NCBI GenBank assembly: GCA_017503285.1
Contig: JAFVTH010000005.1
Location: 1 to 64,000 of the forward strand
Source: Clostridia bacterium
Lineage (GTDB): Bacteria > Bacillota > Clostridia > Oscillospirales > CAG-272
DNA length: 64,000 nucleotides
Direction: 5' to 3'
A model generated the notes under the pieces. That model was not told the DNA's origin and made no database searches. It saw only the letters and a program-made list of their open reading frames with translations. The position numbers and the translations under genes are program-made. Below are positions 63,875 to 64,000 of this stretch, piece by piece; within the stretch, counting starts at the first letter, position 1, and each line of letters begins with the position of its first letter.

Positions 63875-64000
63875 CTATTTTTCTACAATATCCTTAACTA
63901 TCTTCTTTATTGATTTTAGATTATTATCATAATCGATTTGTCCACTTGAGCATATTTTTTCAAACTGCCTTATCTCGTTGATCCCCTTGTTAAATATCCT
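63875..64000 (-). CDS. C-terminal fragment of an upstream capsule-operon gene, cut by the window edge
   Basis: 41 codons and a TAG stop (63875-63877) are open leftward to the edge, in a lysine/isoleucine-rich frame ending KIVKDIVEK. It is 20 bp upstream of the dehydrogenase gene and in the same direction, so it is very probably the previous operon gene. Too short to name. Confidence 0.6.
   Translation of the reverse strand, partial: RIFNKGINEIRQFEKICSSGQIDYDNNLKSIKKIVKDIVEK

Overview
The window reads as a chromosome segment of a low-to-moderate-GC member of the Bacillota, class Clostridia, probably an uncultured gut lineage. The evidence is the gene order hrcA-grpE-dnaK-dnaJ-prmA under CIRCE operators, near-consensus AGGAGG ribosome binding sites, many TTGACA/TATAAT promoters with 17-bp spacers, and genes for using uronic acids and glucuronides. 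The taxonomic call is inference; no rRNA or tRNA gene is visible.

Layout. (1) 0-6.1 kb: an accessory-looking block. A TraG/VirD4-like ATPase without membrane anchor and a helical partner run leftward. They diverge from an HTH regulator followed by an HD-TGS protein that resembles RelA/SpoT but lacks a recognisable synthetase. (2) 6.1-13.5 kb: uronate use. uxaB-uxaA-uxaC run leftward and diverge from a GH4 glycosidase and a GH2 beta-glucuronidase; a perfect 23-bp palindrome lies over the rightward promoter. (3) 13.5-24.4 kb: mostly single genes and pairs: an AEC transporter, two NodB deacetylases, an ADP-ribosylglycohydrolase, a TVP38 protein with a flavoprotein, an HD phosphohydrolase, a DUF1538 membrane protein with a PII-like partner, and a lipoprotein. 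(4) 24.4-30.2 kb: the heat-shock operon, with one good and one degenerate CIRCE. (5) 30.3-38 kb: a large clan GH-A lipoprotein, a putative amidase, a PiT-type phosphate transporter, a pseudouridine synthase, gpmI and a DUF436 protein.

(6) 38-48.8 kb: one long leftward operon of the MoxR/DUF58/VWA type. It opens with a 1056-residue membrane protein whose acidic, probably external, coiled-coil part carries three EF-hand/dockerin-like calcium loops. (7) 48.8-49.4 kb: a gene-free stretch with the hairpin density and promoter expected of a structured RNA of about 250 nt; I cannot assign it to a family with certainty. (8) 49.4-64 kb: the end of a Wzx/Wzy-type capsule or exopolysaccharide operon, read leftward: glycosyltransferases, polymerase, flippase, and capE-capF-capG for UDP-N-acetyl-L-fucosamine. 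It ends in a strong terminator; its promoter lies beyond the right edge.

The strongest candidates for something undescribed are the structured RNA near 49.0 kb, the HTH/HD-TGS pair next to the TraG-like gene, and the calcium-loop coiled-coil protein heading the MoxR operon.
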